This document shows, piece by piece, positions 18,989-28,188 of a stretch of 64,000 bases of DNA. The translations under genes were made by a program, and so were the position numbers. The stretch is from Planctomycetota bacterium (lineage in GTDB: Bacteria; Planctomycetota; J058; JAJDCP01). The notes beneath the pieces were generated by a model, which saw nothing but the letters and a program-made list of their open reading frames with translations, was not told the DNA's origin and searched no databases. The stretch is from positions 21,098-85,097 of the forward strand of contig JAJDCP010000122.1 in NCBI GenBank assembly GCA_029260765.1. The letters run 5' to 3'. Position 1 is the first letter of the stretch; every line of letters begins with the position of its first letter.

Positions 18989-20581
18989 TCAGTCGCCTGG
19001 CTGCGCATCCAGAAAGAACCCCGCCGGCGCTCCCATGAGCTGGGGATCTTGAGGCGTCCCGCTCAGACTGACCGCCACCGGCCGTACCTCCCTGCCTACA
19101 TGTGCGAAGATCTCCGGAATCGTGATCGCTCCGTCCGCGTTGCCATCCTCCACGCCATGACGCGGCGAAACCAGAAAATACGTCAGCAGTCCATGACCGG
19201 GCTCCCCGTCTTCGAGATTGAGGGCCGCTTGCTGGGGTCCGGCAGCGGTCAACACACTCCAACCGCGCTCCGCCACGGCGAGCACAGCCAGGGCATCGCC
19301 GTCCATTGGCTGTGCGCGAGCTGCGCGTGTCCGGCCGCCCTGACCCCCGAAGGATGCATCCAGCACAAACAGCACCCGCTGAGAAACCACCTCCTGCATC
19401 GCGTTCGAGAGCTCGGGTAGCGACAGGCTCGCTGTGTCGACCCCTGGACCGGCCCGTGGATAGAGCAGGCCCTCCGCCACGCCCTCACGCGCGCGCTCCC
19501 CCCCGAAGCCCGAGAAATAGAAACAGAAGCGGTCCACAGCGAGGGTGCGGTCGCCCGAGAAACTCTGCAACGCTGCCAGGATTCCAGGTCTGCTCGCCTG
19601 CTCCCCCGTCAACACGACCAGATCCCGCTCGCGGACCCCGTGGCCGCGAAAAAAATCGCCTATGGCCTGCGCATCCCGCACAGCGCATGGACCACTGCCC
19701 CCCACCACGAGGGCCAGACAGCGCGAATCCTGCTCATTTCCCTCATGGACCAGACGCGACACCGAGTCCCCCTCGAGCACGCCCGGCAGGGTCGTTTTGA
19801 GGTTCTCGACTATGGCCAACTCGAGTTTGCGCAACGCGTGCGGACCAAGCTGTTCGTAAACGCGCAGCCAGTTTTCGGCGGAGAACGACCAGGGCGTGCG
19901 CACGAAACCGAGGATCTGCCAGCCGTGCATGAATTCGTTGAACCATTCCTCGTGCAGCGCCTCGAAATTCTGACTGTAGAGCTCTTCCCCTGAGCGGACC
20001 TCGTAGATGGTGGCCTCTGCGGTCAACGATACGTCGAAGGACTCGTCAGGGACGAACCAGGCAAAAGGCGGGAACACTCCAAAATAGTTGATCAGGTTCA
20101 GCCACCAGATCAGACCCGCGGACCCCCGGTAACGGACCCGATGGCTCGTCAAGACGATCTCGAGCAAGAGCCGGGCGCCGGCTTCATCCGCCTGCGCCAA
20201 CGGGGCGCGCATCGAGTCTCCTGGCTCGAGGCGGGTGACCCGCGGAAAGATCCGCGCCCAGGCCAGCGTGCCTGCGATCTGCCGCTCGAGATCCCGCAGG
20301 TCCGCCTCTACTGAAAACCCCGGTGCGGAGGATCCTTCGTGCATCAGCGCCGCGTCCCCGTGTACAGCGACTCCCGTAGTCTCGACCCGAACAGCGTGTA
20401 GCTCGGGCTCGAAAGCCAGGCGGATCGGCGCGATGGCAAGACCGAGGGGAACCAGCGGCTGCGGCCGGAGGTTGCGCAGGTAGGACACCCGCGGATCCTG
20501 GCTGGGGCGCAACGGTGGTGACAGTGCGCACCCCCCGAGACAGACCAGCCATAGAGCAAGCACGAAGCTTCTGGCAACCAT
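18989..20581 (-). CDS. lipoprotein with catalytically dead caspase-like domain
   Basis: The 530-residue protein has a lipobox (VCLGGC, Cys18), an N-terminal domain of about 260 residues predicted periplasmic, and a C-terminal peptidase C14-like domain (about 285-530). The fold's strands are clear: RCLALVVGGSGPCAVRDAQAIGDF, RFCFYFSGFGGE, RVLFVLDASFGGQ, GHGLLTYFL and ITIPEIFAHVGREV. In active family members the two central motifs read SGHG and DACFSG; here His is Phe359 and Cys is Ser410, so proteolysis is not expected. It starts on the stop of the kinase gene (shared base), so it is made with it. Confidence 0.8.
   Translation of the reverse strand: MVARSFVLALWLVCLGGCALSPPLRPSQDPRVSYLRNLRPQPLVPLGLAIAPIRLAFEPELHAVRVETTGVAVHGDAALMHEGSSAPGFSVEADLRDLERQIAGTLAWARIFPRVTRLEPGDSMRAPLAQADEAGARLLLEIVLTSHRVRYRGSAGLIWWLNLINYFGVFPPFAWFVPDESFDVSLTAEATIYEVRSGEELYSQNFEALHEEWFNEFMHGWQILGFVRTPWSFSAENWLRVYEQLGPHALRKLELAIVENLKTTLPGVLEGDSVSRLVHEGNEQDSRCLALVVGGSGPCAVRDAQAIGDFFRGHGVRERDLVVLTGEQASRPGILAALQSFSGDRTLAVDRFCFYFSGFGGERAREGVAEGLLYPRAGPGVDTASLSLPELSNAMQEVVSQRVLFVLDASFGGQGGRTRAARAQPMDGDALAVLAVAERGWSVLTAAGPQQAALNLEDGEPGHGLLTYFLVSPRHGVEDGNADGAITIPEIFAHVGREVRPVAVSLSGTPQDPQLMGAPAGFFLDAQPGD
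19068..19118 (-). repeat. 51-base segment duplicated at 27454-27504 (copy A)
   Basis: This copy lies within the caspase-like gene and encodes its EIFAHVGREVRPVAVS stretch. It matches 27454-27504 at 45 of 51 positions by eye, with the last 30 bases identical. Identity ends abruptly on both sides. Confidence 0.8.
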
Positions 20582-23500
20582 CAGGATCCTCCATCGCCGA
20601 GAACGCAGCGGAAACCGACGTCCTCACGTTTCTGCTCGGGGCGGAAATGGCTGCGTTCGGCGGCACGCAACATGCGGCCAAAACGCGCCCAATGGCTGCC
20701 GCCACGCGCGACTCGATGGCTTGTGCCGTGCTCGGGAAGCTGCACACCGCCCGGATAGGGCTGATACCACGCAGACGTCCACTCGGCCAGATTGCCTGCC
20801 ATGTCCATCACTCCCCACGGGCTCTCGTTGCGCGGATGGCTGCCGATCGGAAGAGGCTGGGCGGCATCCCAGCAGCAGCCCTCCGGCAGGAAGTCGTCTC
20901 CCCAGGGATAGCTCCAGCGTTGCGTCCCTCGGGCCGCCAGCTCCCATTCAGCTTCCCCCGGCAGGCGCTTGCCGGCCCAGCTGGCGTATGCCTGGGCGTC
21001 GAACCAGGAGACACCGCTGACGGGCCGCCGGGGCTGGCTCGACTGCTCTGCCCAGCCGGCCGGTGTGTGGTCCCATTCGGGGGGTTCGGTGGCGTGGCAG
21101 TAGCGGTGGCGCTGCGCGCTGGCCATGCTCTCGAGATCCGTCAGGAAGGCCTGATAGAGTGCGACGCTGGTCTCATACCTGTCCACCGAGAAAGCCGCCA
21201 GGTCGACACGGAACGGAGGACGGGCAGTCGCGACGGCTGTGTCCCCGACCAGCCAGCCCAGTTGTTCAGGAACCTCGAGCATCGGCGTGCGCAACGAGCT
21301 GAAGTACTGCCACGAGCTCCGCACCGCCTCGAGCCTGGCTGCAGCGGCCGGCTCTGCAAACCGCACCCCCCGTTCGACCAACGCGATGGCAGCTGTCAGC
21401 CTGCGCTCTGCCAGCGCCCTTTCGGCTGCACTGGCCAAAGCCTCAACCTGCTCTGTGCGCCGGGTGCGCAGCGATGCGAGTTGTTGTGCGCGCACCTTCC
21501 AGAGCGTCGTGCTCACGAAACCGGCATTGAAAGCGGTAAGCTCTGCGAGCTGGCCATCGAAGTGCTCCGGGGAATCCTCGGGATAGCCGGCTGCTGTCTG
21601 TGCTGCGGCGCTCAGCCGGCTCTGCCAAACTGCCTGTGCGCTACGCTCGAACTCGGCCGAGACCTCCCGAGCCAGGCTGGCCGCCATCATTCCCGCCTCG
21701 GTGCGCCCGAAGCTCGCGTCCGCAGCGATCGCCTCCAAGGCTTCGATGTGGTGCCGGAAAGCGCCCGGCTCCAGGCGTGCACCATGCTCGCCCAGAAAGC
21801 GTGCGTAGTTTTCACGGGCCAGCTCAAACAGGCTGCGGGCCTCATTCTCTTCGGGGTTGTCGGCCAGCTTGCGCGAAGCCTCGAAATACAGGCTCGAGGC
21901 GCGCGCACACAAAGTCGGCGCTGCTGATTCTTCGGTCTTGATGAAGGTCTGTAGCGACTCGAGAGCGACATCGTAGAGGTGCAGAGAGATCTTGTCCTCG
22001 GCCCACGCGCGCAGCTGCCCGTACCTGGCCTCGAGTCCCTCGTACCGAGCCGTCGCTCGTGCCAGCTCCGGCGCGAGCGAGGCTCCTTTGTCGGCCGCAG
22101 CCGCCAGAACTTCGATGGCCTGTTCCAGTCGCCCCACCTCCAGCAGCTCGAGGCCCTGGTTGCGCAACGACGCGGCAGCCAGTTGGCGTTTCCACATCGC
22201 CACCTCGGCCGAGAACCGCTGCAGACTGCGCAGCTGTGCCTCCTCGGCCTGCGGGTCGCTCTGCAGGCGCTCGCGGGTTGCGGCGATCAAGGCTTCGAGC
22301 TCAACCACATCCGCCAGCTCGAAATCCCGGCTCTCGCGCGCTTCTCGAGCCCGCGCGATGCGGTCTTGCAGCTCGGCCACGCGCGACGCAGCGGAAGGCG
22401 CAGCCCGTTGGAGCGCCAGGCCGACCGAGACGGCAAGGGCCACACACACCAGGAGTACACCGGCCAGCAGTACCCGCAGCCGTGCACGCGGCGCAGGACG
22501 GAACGGCCGTTGTCCGCGCTCGACGAGCGCGGCGAGAGTGCCTACTGCGAGCCGGCCCTGCTCAAGCTGGTCGAGGTCTGCAAGCACACTCGTCATGTCC
22601 GGATAGCGGTCCTCCACTCTCTTGAGCAGCATGCGCTCGACGATCAAGGCCAGGGCTTTCGGGATCTCTCCGTTCCGCTTGTCGGGGCTCTGCGGGAGCA
22701 CGTGCGCGTGCTGGTACAGAATGATCTCCGGCGTCTCGCCATGGAAAGGGCGCGCCCCGGTCAGCAGGAAGTAGAACGTCCCCCCCAGTGAGTACAGATC
22801 GCTACGCGGATCGACATCTTCTCCCAGGGCCTGCTCCGGAGACATGAAGTGCGGCGATCCGAGGATCAACGCGCCGGTCAGCTGGCTCGTCTCGCGATAG
22901 AAACGGGCGATGCCGAAGTCGGCGAGCTTGGCTTTCACGATGCGCTCGGACCCCTCGATGGCCTCGCCGACAGCCAGGATGTTCTGGGGTTTTACATCTC
23001 TGTGCACCACCCCCAACGCATGTGCGGCACGCAGGCCCTGCGCCGCTTGACGGATCACAGCGACAGCGTCCTGAGCGGGCAACGGGCCTTTCTCCTGGAC
23101 CCATTCTTCGAGGCTGCACCCGCGCACCAGCTCCATCACCAGGAAGTTGACAGTGTGTCCGCGGATGCCCGCCCGATGCCACTCGAACACCCGTACCACG
23201 AACGGGCTGTCGATAGCCTGCGTCGCCTTCCACTCCTGATGGAACCGCAGCAACGCGTTCGGGTCGGCATCTGCGCGCGGATCGAGGAGCTTCAACGCAA
23301 CCGCATCGCCGGCCGCGGATCGGGCCTGGTAGACCACCGACATCCCGCCGCGCCCTAGCTCGCGCACCACCTCGTAGCCGTCCAACACATCCCCGGGGGC
23401 CAGCTCGAACACGGGCAAGAACGGCCTTGGCGGGGTCTCGCTGGAACGGATCGCAGCGAGCGCCACGTGCGCCGCGCGCGCGCTGGCGAAGCGATCGTCG

Positions 23501-24777
23501 GGACTCTTCGCCAGCAAGCGGCTGACAAAGCTCTCCAGCTCCACAGGAGCCCCCGGACAGTACTCGCGCAGCAGGGGCGGAGCTGCCGCGAGGTGCTGGA
23601 AGATGATATTCTCCGCGTTGCTGCCCATGAACGGAGGGCGGCCAGCCAGTAGATGGAAGAGCATCGCCCCGAAGCTGTAGAGATCGCTGCGAGGCCCGAC
23701 CTTACGCGCGTCGCCGATCTGCTCGGGGGACATGTAGAAGGGCGTGCCGAGCAGTGCGCCGGTCAGCGTCAGGCAGACCGAGTCGCCTTCCCGACGCGCG
23801 ATGCCAAAGTCTGCGATCTTCAGCCGGCCGTCGTCGCCGAGCAGAATGTTCTCCGGTTTCAAGTCCCGATGCACGACGCCCCTCTCATGGGCGGCCCGCA
23901 AGCCGAGCAGCACCCTGCGGGCGATGTCCCGCGCCGCGGGCAAGGCGAGACGCCGTTCGCGGGCTATCAAGTCGCGTAGTGTCTCCCCTTCGATCAGCTC
24001 GAAGGCCAGGTAGCTCGGCTCTTCTAGGTTGTAGTCCAGACAGTGGATGACATGCTCGTGCACGATGGCAAGCGCCGCCCTGGCTTCACGCTCAAAACGC
24101 CGCAGCATGGTGCCGCTGCGTGCGAAACCTGGCAGGATCACCTTGACCGCCGCCTGCCGATCGCCGCTCTCATGCATCGCCTTGTAGACCGCGCCCATGC
24201 CGCCACGACCGAGCAGGCGGACGACCCGCCAGGGCCCGAGCTTCTGTCCGATCAGGCGGTCGTCGACCTCCAGAGCATTCTGCACCGAGCTCGCCCCGGC
24301 CAGCAGCTCGCGCGGCGCCTGCCCGCAGGTGTCGCTCTCACCGTCGGGCAGTGCGGTCAGGCTGGTCGCCGCCAACCCCGGTCGTGTCGCAAGCAACGGG
24401 CCATGGCAGAGCGGACAGCCCGGAAGCCGGGCCGGCGGATGGCACACGCGCGGGTCGAAGACTGCGCGGCAATCATCGACCTGGCAGACGAAACACCATC
24501 CTCCGGTGTCGGCCACGAGCTCGGCCCCAGCGGCGCTCAGCTCGGCTTCGAGCAGCGCGTGTCCCCAGAGACGCTCGAGCTGCGCGCTGCTCAGCCGGCC
24601 CTGCTCCACAAGCATCGTACAGGTGCAGCGCGCATCCTTGCCTTCGTTCTGTAGCTCTGCCCGGCCCAACTCGCTCACGCTGATGAACCCGCGCCGCACT
24701 GCCAGCTCAAGGGCACGCTGCCAACGGGAGACCACCGGGCTGTGGACGGCCTCGCCGCCGGTCTCCGCCCAGGTCAC
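20581..24777 (-). CDS. tandem double Ser/Thr kinase with zinc-binding head and FGE-like tail
   Basis: The 1398-residue protein starts at GTG 24777, overlapping the NHL gene stop (GTGA). Order: helical head with a Cys-rich cluster (WCFVCQVDDC, VCHPP, GCPLC; about 94-124); kinase 1 (about 181-445: Lys212, HRDLKPEN with Asp305, DFG at 323, APE-like MSPEQ); kinase 2 (about 468-740: GRGGMS loop, Lys496, HRDVKPQN with Asp594, DFG at 620); membrane helix about 768-790; a long coiled-coil/TPR-like region; FGE/SUMF1-like domain about 1130-1398 ending ARGGSHWARFG and GFRCVLGDGG. Both kinase domains keep catalytic residues. The tail lies outside the membrane and probably binds ligand, since FGE-like domains on kinases usually lack oxidase chemistry. 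Confidence 0.92.
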   Translation of the reverse strand: MTWAETGGEAVHSPVVSRWQRALELAVRRGFISVSELGRAELQNEGKDARCTCTMLVEQGRLSSAQLERLWGHALLEAELSAAGAELVADTGGWCFVCQVDDCRAVFDPRVCHPPARLPGCPLCHGPLLATRPGLAATSLTALPDGESDTCGQAPRELLAGASSVQNALEVDDRLIGQKLGPWRVVRLLGRGGMGAVYKAMHESGDRQAAVKVILPGFARSGTMLRRFEREARAALAIVHEHVIHCLDYNLEEPSYLAFELIEGETLRDLIARERRLALPAARDIARRVLLGLRAAHERGVVHRDLKPENILLGDDGRLKIADFGIARREGDSVCLTLTGALLGTPFYMSPEQIGDARKVGPRSDLYSFGAMLFHLLAGRPPFMGSNAENIIFQHLAAAPPLLREYCPGAPVELESFVSRLLAKSPDDRFASARAAHVALAAIRSSETPPRPFLPVFELAPGDVLDGYEVVRELGRGGMSVVYQARSAAGDAVALKLLDPRADADPNALLRFHQEWKATQAIDSPFVVRVFEWHRAGIRGHTVNFLVMELVRGCSLEEWVQEKGPLPAQDAVAVIRQAAQGLRAAHALGVVHRDVKPQNILAVGEAIEGSERIVKAKLADFGIARFYRETSQLTGALILGSPHFMSPEQALGEDVDPRSDLYSLGGTFYFLLTGARPFHGETPEIILYQHAHVLPQSPDKRNGEIPKALALIVERMLLKRVEDRYPDMTSVLADLDQLEQGRLAVGTLAALVERGQRPFRPAPRARLRVLLAGVLLVCVALAVSVGLALQRAAPSAASRVAELQDRIARAREARESRDFELADVVELEALIAATRERLQSDPQAEEAQLRSLQRFSAEVAMWKRQLAAASLRNQGLELLEVGRLEQAIEVLAAAADKGASLAPELARATARYEGLEARYGQLRAWAEDKISLHLYDVALESLQTFIKTEESAAPTLCARASSLYFEASRKLADNPEENEARSLFELARENYARFLGEHGARLEPGAFRHHIEALEAIAADASFGRTEAGMMAASLAREVSAEFERSAQAVWQSRLSAAAQTAAGYPEDSPEHFDGQLAELTAFNAGFVSTTLWKVRAQQLASLRTRRTEQVEALASAAERALAERRLTAAIALVERGVRFAEPAAAARLEAVRSSWQYFSSLRTPMLEVPEQLGWLVGDTAVATARPPFRVDLAAFSVDRYETSVALYQAFLTDLESMASAQRHRYCHATEPPEWDHTPAGWAEQSSQPRRPVSGVSWFDAQAYASWAGKRLPGEAEWELAARGTQRWSYPWGDDFLPEGCCWDAAQPLPIGSHPRNESPWGVMDMAGNLAEWTSAWYQPYPGGVQLPEHGTSHRVARGGSHWARFGRMLRAAERSHFRPEQKREDVGFRCVLGDGGS

Positions 24778-27386
24778 GGGAAGAGCCGCCGGATCCGGCC
24801 CGTGGCGTCGAGCACGTACAGGCGTCCCCGCGAGTCTGCGGCGATCAGATCGGGCTCGACCCGGGCGTGGACGTTGGGGATCGCATCCCCGTTGTAGCCG
24901 GCGTCGCCGGTACCCGTAAAGGTCGAGATGATCCCGCTCGCCAGATCGACACGCCGCAGCCGATTGGCGCCGGGATCGCAGATCAGAAGCGCGCCGTCGA
25001 GCACGAGCAGCGACTTGGGGTCGCTGAACTGCGTGTCGAGGGCGCGCAACCCGTCGCCTGCGCCGACCGGATCTGCGCTTCCCGCGATGGTGCCGATGGT
25101 CCCCGGCGCTATGCTGACGGCATCCCCACTGGGATAGAAGAGTAGCGGAGCATCGCCGGTGTTGACCACCCGTACCCCTGGAAGCCCGGCATCGATGATG
25201 TACAGGTTCTCGGCGGCATCGAAGCCGAGCCACTGCGGATCGAGGCGCGCCGCGTCCGGCGCCCCACCGTCTCCGGACCATTCGGGCGTGCCATCGCCGG
25301 CGAGCGTCACGATGGCGCCGGGTGCGATCTCGAACCCGGCAACGGTGATCACCTCTGCCCGGGGATTGATGGCCCGCAATCGTGCGCCGCCGGACAGGTA
25401 GATGATCCCCTGCGAGTCTAGAGTCAGATTCTCAGGGCCGACGAGCGTGGCGGAGAGCGCTGCTCCTCCGTCTCCACTGGCATGCTCCACGCCGTTGCCG
25501 GCGATCGTCTCGACGAAGCCGGGCACTACGAGCTTGCCTGCCACCGTGATCGGCACTGCCTGCAGGTTGACGACCCGCACCCGTCCGCGGCTGCCGAAAT
25601 AGACGTTCCCGTCCTGATCAAAGGCCGCGGTATAGCCCGCCGAAGAGGCCGCGACCGCGGGTCCACCGTCGCCAGCGTAGGCACCCCCACCGCCAACGAC
25701 GGTCTGGCGCGTTCGAGTCGAAGCATCGATGCGCACGAGCTGGTTGGTGGTCGCATCCATGGTCAGGACACTATCGTCGGGTCCCACAGCGACGGTGTCG
25801 TCCGCCAGTATGAAGCCTTCGATGTCGCCCGCGGCGACTGTTTCGACCTGACCGGGGGCCACGGACAAGGCGCCGAGCTGCACAGCCAGCGACGAGGTAT
25901 TGATCACCCGCACGGCCGTCGAACAGGCGACGAACAGGCAACCGTCCGCGCCCAACGCCAGGCCGCGGGGGTTGCGGAACGACGCAGACAGCACTGGACC
26001 CCCGTCTCCGGCGTTCTCTGCCAGGCCGGTGCCGGCGTAGACCTCTGTCAGCCCCGTGTCCCTGTCGACCCGCAGGATCTGGTGGTTTCCCGTAGACAGG
26101 AAGAAGCTGCCCCCGCCGGCTGCGAAGACCAGGTCGCGCTCTTCGAGCTGTAGCCTGAAGTCGGTCGCGAAATTCCCCGACGAGCCGCCCTCGGCGGCGC
26201 CGATGATCGGACGCATTTCTCCAGGCGGAACCGTGATCGCCCGCGCACTGGCCGGATAGACCTGCCAGGGTGCCAGGCCTGGATTGAAGGCCCACACCTG
26301 CTGGGCCCCCACCACATAGATCCCGTCATTCTCAGCGTGCCGCACGCGGTGCCAGACATCGGGCTCCTCGCCCGCCGTCGGGTGGAGGCTCTCGATCGTC
26401 CCCGCCGCAATCGTCGTACCGCCGACTGTCATCTCTGAGGGCAGGCCATTGATGACGCGCAGGCGATGCTCGTCGGCGAAAAACATGTTTCCCTGCTGAT
26501 CGTGGGAGAGGCCGAAGACCTGGTCTTCGATGTCCGCTTCGCCAGGCGGTCCCCCGTCGCCTGCGAACGCCTTGTTGCCCGTCCCAGCCAGCGTAGCTAT
26601 GAAACCGGTGCTCAGCGAGAGGGCGCGGATGCGGTTGGCGGTTCCGATGAAGAGCTGCCCGCCCTGGGCGAGGACGCTGGTCGGTTCGTTGAGCGAGCCC
26701 TGGGTGGCGGGGATATCGTTGTCTCCGGAGCCCCTGAACTCGTTCCCGGCAATCCTCTCGAGCCCCAATGTCGCGAGCTCCAGACGGAAGACCCGGCTGG
26801 CGATGTCGTCCGCGATGTAGAGGGTCTGCGCTGCCTCGTCGAGCCAGAGTCCCGCGGGTTGGATCAGGACATCTCCAAACACCTCGCCGCCCGCGAAGGT
26901 CGAGATCCGCCGGTTCCGCACCACGAAGACCTCCGAGACCAACGAGGGTCCGCGGGCCCCGCGGATGTCCTGGGGAGTGACGCGTAGTCGGATCGCGGCG
27001 CGCTCGACGTCGCCGAGATCGAGGCTGGAGTTCCACGAGAAGACATGCTCGTCGCCTTCGGGCGTGGCTGATCGTGTCGCCCCTGCAACGGGAATCTCTG
27101 TTGCAGGCAGGAACTCTGCACCCTCCAGTGAGAATTCCACCGCCACGCGGCCGGAGTCGGCGTCGCTGTCGATCAAGCGAAAACGCATCCGGATGCGGTC
27201 GTTGACCTCTTCACCCTCGGCCGGCGCCACGATCGAGACCACTGGGGGACTGTTCGGTGCGCCCCCGTCTCCCCCGCTGTCGAGGGAGAGCGCCAGGCCC
27301 GCTGCGACGGGTCCGCAGCCCGATAGCATGACAAGTCCGACCAGTAGGTTGGCCGCACACAACGTTGAGGGACGCATCCGGTTCAT
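24774..27386 (-). CDS. NHL-repeat lipoprotein
   Basis: The 870-residue product has a signal peptide with lipobox (LVMLSGC), then an Ig-like domain of about 110 residues (SPPVVSIVAPAEGEEV). Many NHL-type blades follow, with recurrent motifs of the form FAGDGGP, SFRNPRGLALGADGCLFVA and GDGGPAVAAS. Such beta-propellers bind proteins or glycans at the cell surface. ATG 27386 is preferred over the frame start at 27464, since that extension reads through a duplicated fragment of another gene. First gene of the lipoprotein/kinase/pseudo-caspase operon. Confidence 0.85.
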   Translation of the reverse strand: MNRMRPSTLCAANLLVGLVMLSGCGPVAAGLALSLDSGGDGGAPNSPPVVSIVAPAEGEEVNDRIRMRFRLIDSDADSGRVAVEFSLEGAEFLPATEIPVAGATRSATPEGDEHVFSWNSSLDLGDVERAAIRLRVTPQDIRGARGPSLVSEVFVVRNRRISTFAGGEVFGDVLIQPAGLWLDEAAQTLYIADDIASRVFRLELATLGLERIAGNEFRGSGDNDIPATQGSLNEPTSVLAQGGQLFIGTANRIRALSLSTGFIATLAGTGNKAFAGDGGPPGEADIEDQVFGLSHDQQGNMFFADEHRLRVINGLPSEMTVGGTTIAAGTIESLHPTAGEEPDVWHRVRHAENDGIYVVGAQQVWAFNPGLAPWQVYPASARAITVPPGEMRPIIGAAEGGSSGNFATDFRLQLEERDLVFAAGGGSFFLSTGNHQILRVDRDTGLTEVYAGTGLAENAGDGGPVLSASFRNPRGLALGADGCLFVACSTAVRVINTSSLAVQLGALSVAPGQVETVAAGDIEGFILADDTVAVGPDDSVLTMDATTNQLVRIDASTRTRQTVVGGGGAYAGDGGPAVAASSAGYTAAFDQDGNVYFGSRGRVRVVNLQAVPITVAGKLVVPGFVETIAGNGVEHASGDGGAALSATLVGPENLTLDSQGIIYLSGGARLRAINPRAEVITVAGFEIAPGAIVTLAGDGTPEWSGDGGAPDAARLDPQWLGFDAAENLYIIDAGLPGVRVVNTGDAPLLFYPSGDAVSIAPGTIGTIAGSADPVGAGDGLRALDTQFSDPKSLLVLDGALLICDPGANRLRRVDLASGIISTFTGTGDAGYNGDAIPNVHARVEPDLIAADSRGRLYVLDATGRIRRLFP

Positions 27387-27453
27387 CTCGCAATCCAGGA
27401 CCCGTCTGCAAGCTAGCTCATCAAGCTGAAGGCGGGCTGAAACCCGGCTGCCG

Positions 27454-27504
27454 CTGACCGCCATCGGCGGCGTTTCCCTGCCTACATGTGCGAAGATCTC
27501 CGGA
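27454..27504 (-). repeat. 51-base segment duplicated from the caspase-like gene (copy B)
   Basis: Here the segment still reads EIFAHVGRETPPMAVS in the frame that continues, without a stop, into the NHL lipoprotein, but it lies upstream of that protein's signal peptide. It is probably a left-over of recombination between related genes rather than part of the NHL protein. Matches 19068-19118 at 45 of 51 positions. Confidence 0.75.
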
Positions 27505-27525
27505 CCGAGTTGTTACACTGCAACT

Positions 27526-27975
27526 ATGGAACAGACCTGGCACCCGATCGACCCTCAGGAGCTGCTGGACAAGTGGCGCCTCAGCCTGCCTCCGGGTGAG
27601 GAGCTCGACACGTTGCCGTCCCATGCCTCCTACCGGCTGGTGGCGGTGATCGCGCCGGAAGCCCACGTGCTTCCCAACCCCAGAGCTTCTGACATGGGTT
27701 CGATACGAACGGCCTGGAGGGGTTTTGGCGGCCACTATCCGTTGCGACCGTCTCCAACATTGTCAAGCACGCACGAGTCGAATCCGTCTTCTGTAGCGGC
27801 GCTCTGTGAGCGCCGGAAGGAGCTCTGGCGAAGGTTGAAGCCAGAGGCTTTGGGTTCGCCCATACAGAGCGGTGTTCTCGTCGGTCATAGCAGCCTGCGG
27901 CGTAATTCGAAGAAGGGCTTTTTGGCCCTTGGTTGGGTGGGGGTTTTACCCGCGCCCGTTCGCTGGGGGGGGTAA
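27526..27975 (+). CDS. doubtful ORF, possibly a decayed gene start
   Basis: The frame is 149 codons, but only the first 50 residues (MEQTWHPIDPQELLDKWRLS onward) look like protein. After about 27680 the sequence becomes low-complexity and runs into palindromic intergenic DNA, so the gene is probably truncated. No ribosome-binding site precedes the ATG; the family is not recognised. Confidence 0.3.
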   Translation: MEQTWHPIDPQELLDKWRLSLPPGEELDTLPSHASYRLVAVIAPEAHVLPNPRASDMGSIRTAWRGFGGHYPLRPSPTLSSTHESNPSSVAALCERRKELWRRLKPEALGSPIQSGVLVGHSSLRRNSKKGFLALGWVGVLPAPVRWGG

Positions 27976-27982
27976 AACCCCC
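27939..27982. repeat. palindromic intergenic element
   Basis: A perfect 13-base inverted repeat, GGGGGTTTTACCC at 27939-27951 and its complement at 27970-27982, flanks an 18-base loop. Just upstream a smaller hairpin (AAGGGC-TTTTTG-GCCCTT) is present near 27912-27929. It lies in the 27505-28188 stretch, which otherwise holds only the doubtful ORF and short tandem repeats. Could be a dispersed REP-like element or a terminator for the beta-helix gene reading leftward. Confidence 0.7.
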
Positions 27983-28070
27983 GCCCCTACCTCGGGAAAA
28001 TCAGTATCTTTGCCGCAGGCTGCATAGACCGACGCTACAGGCGGTTGTCAGCAGTTCGAAGGCATGGCCC

Positions 28071-28187
<117 letters not shown>

Positions 28188-28188
28188 G

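Noticed and set aside
27680..27720. tRNA T-arm-like GGTTCGATAC
   Set aside because: No acceptor or anticodon arms can be folded around it.
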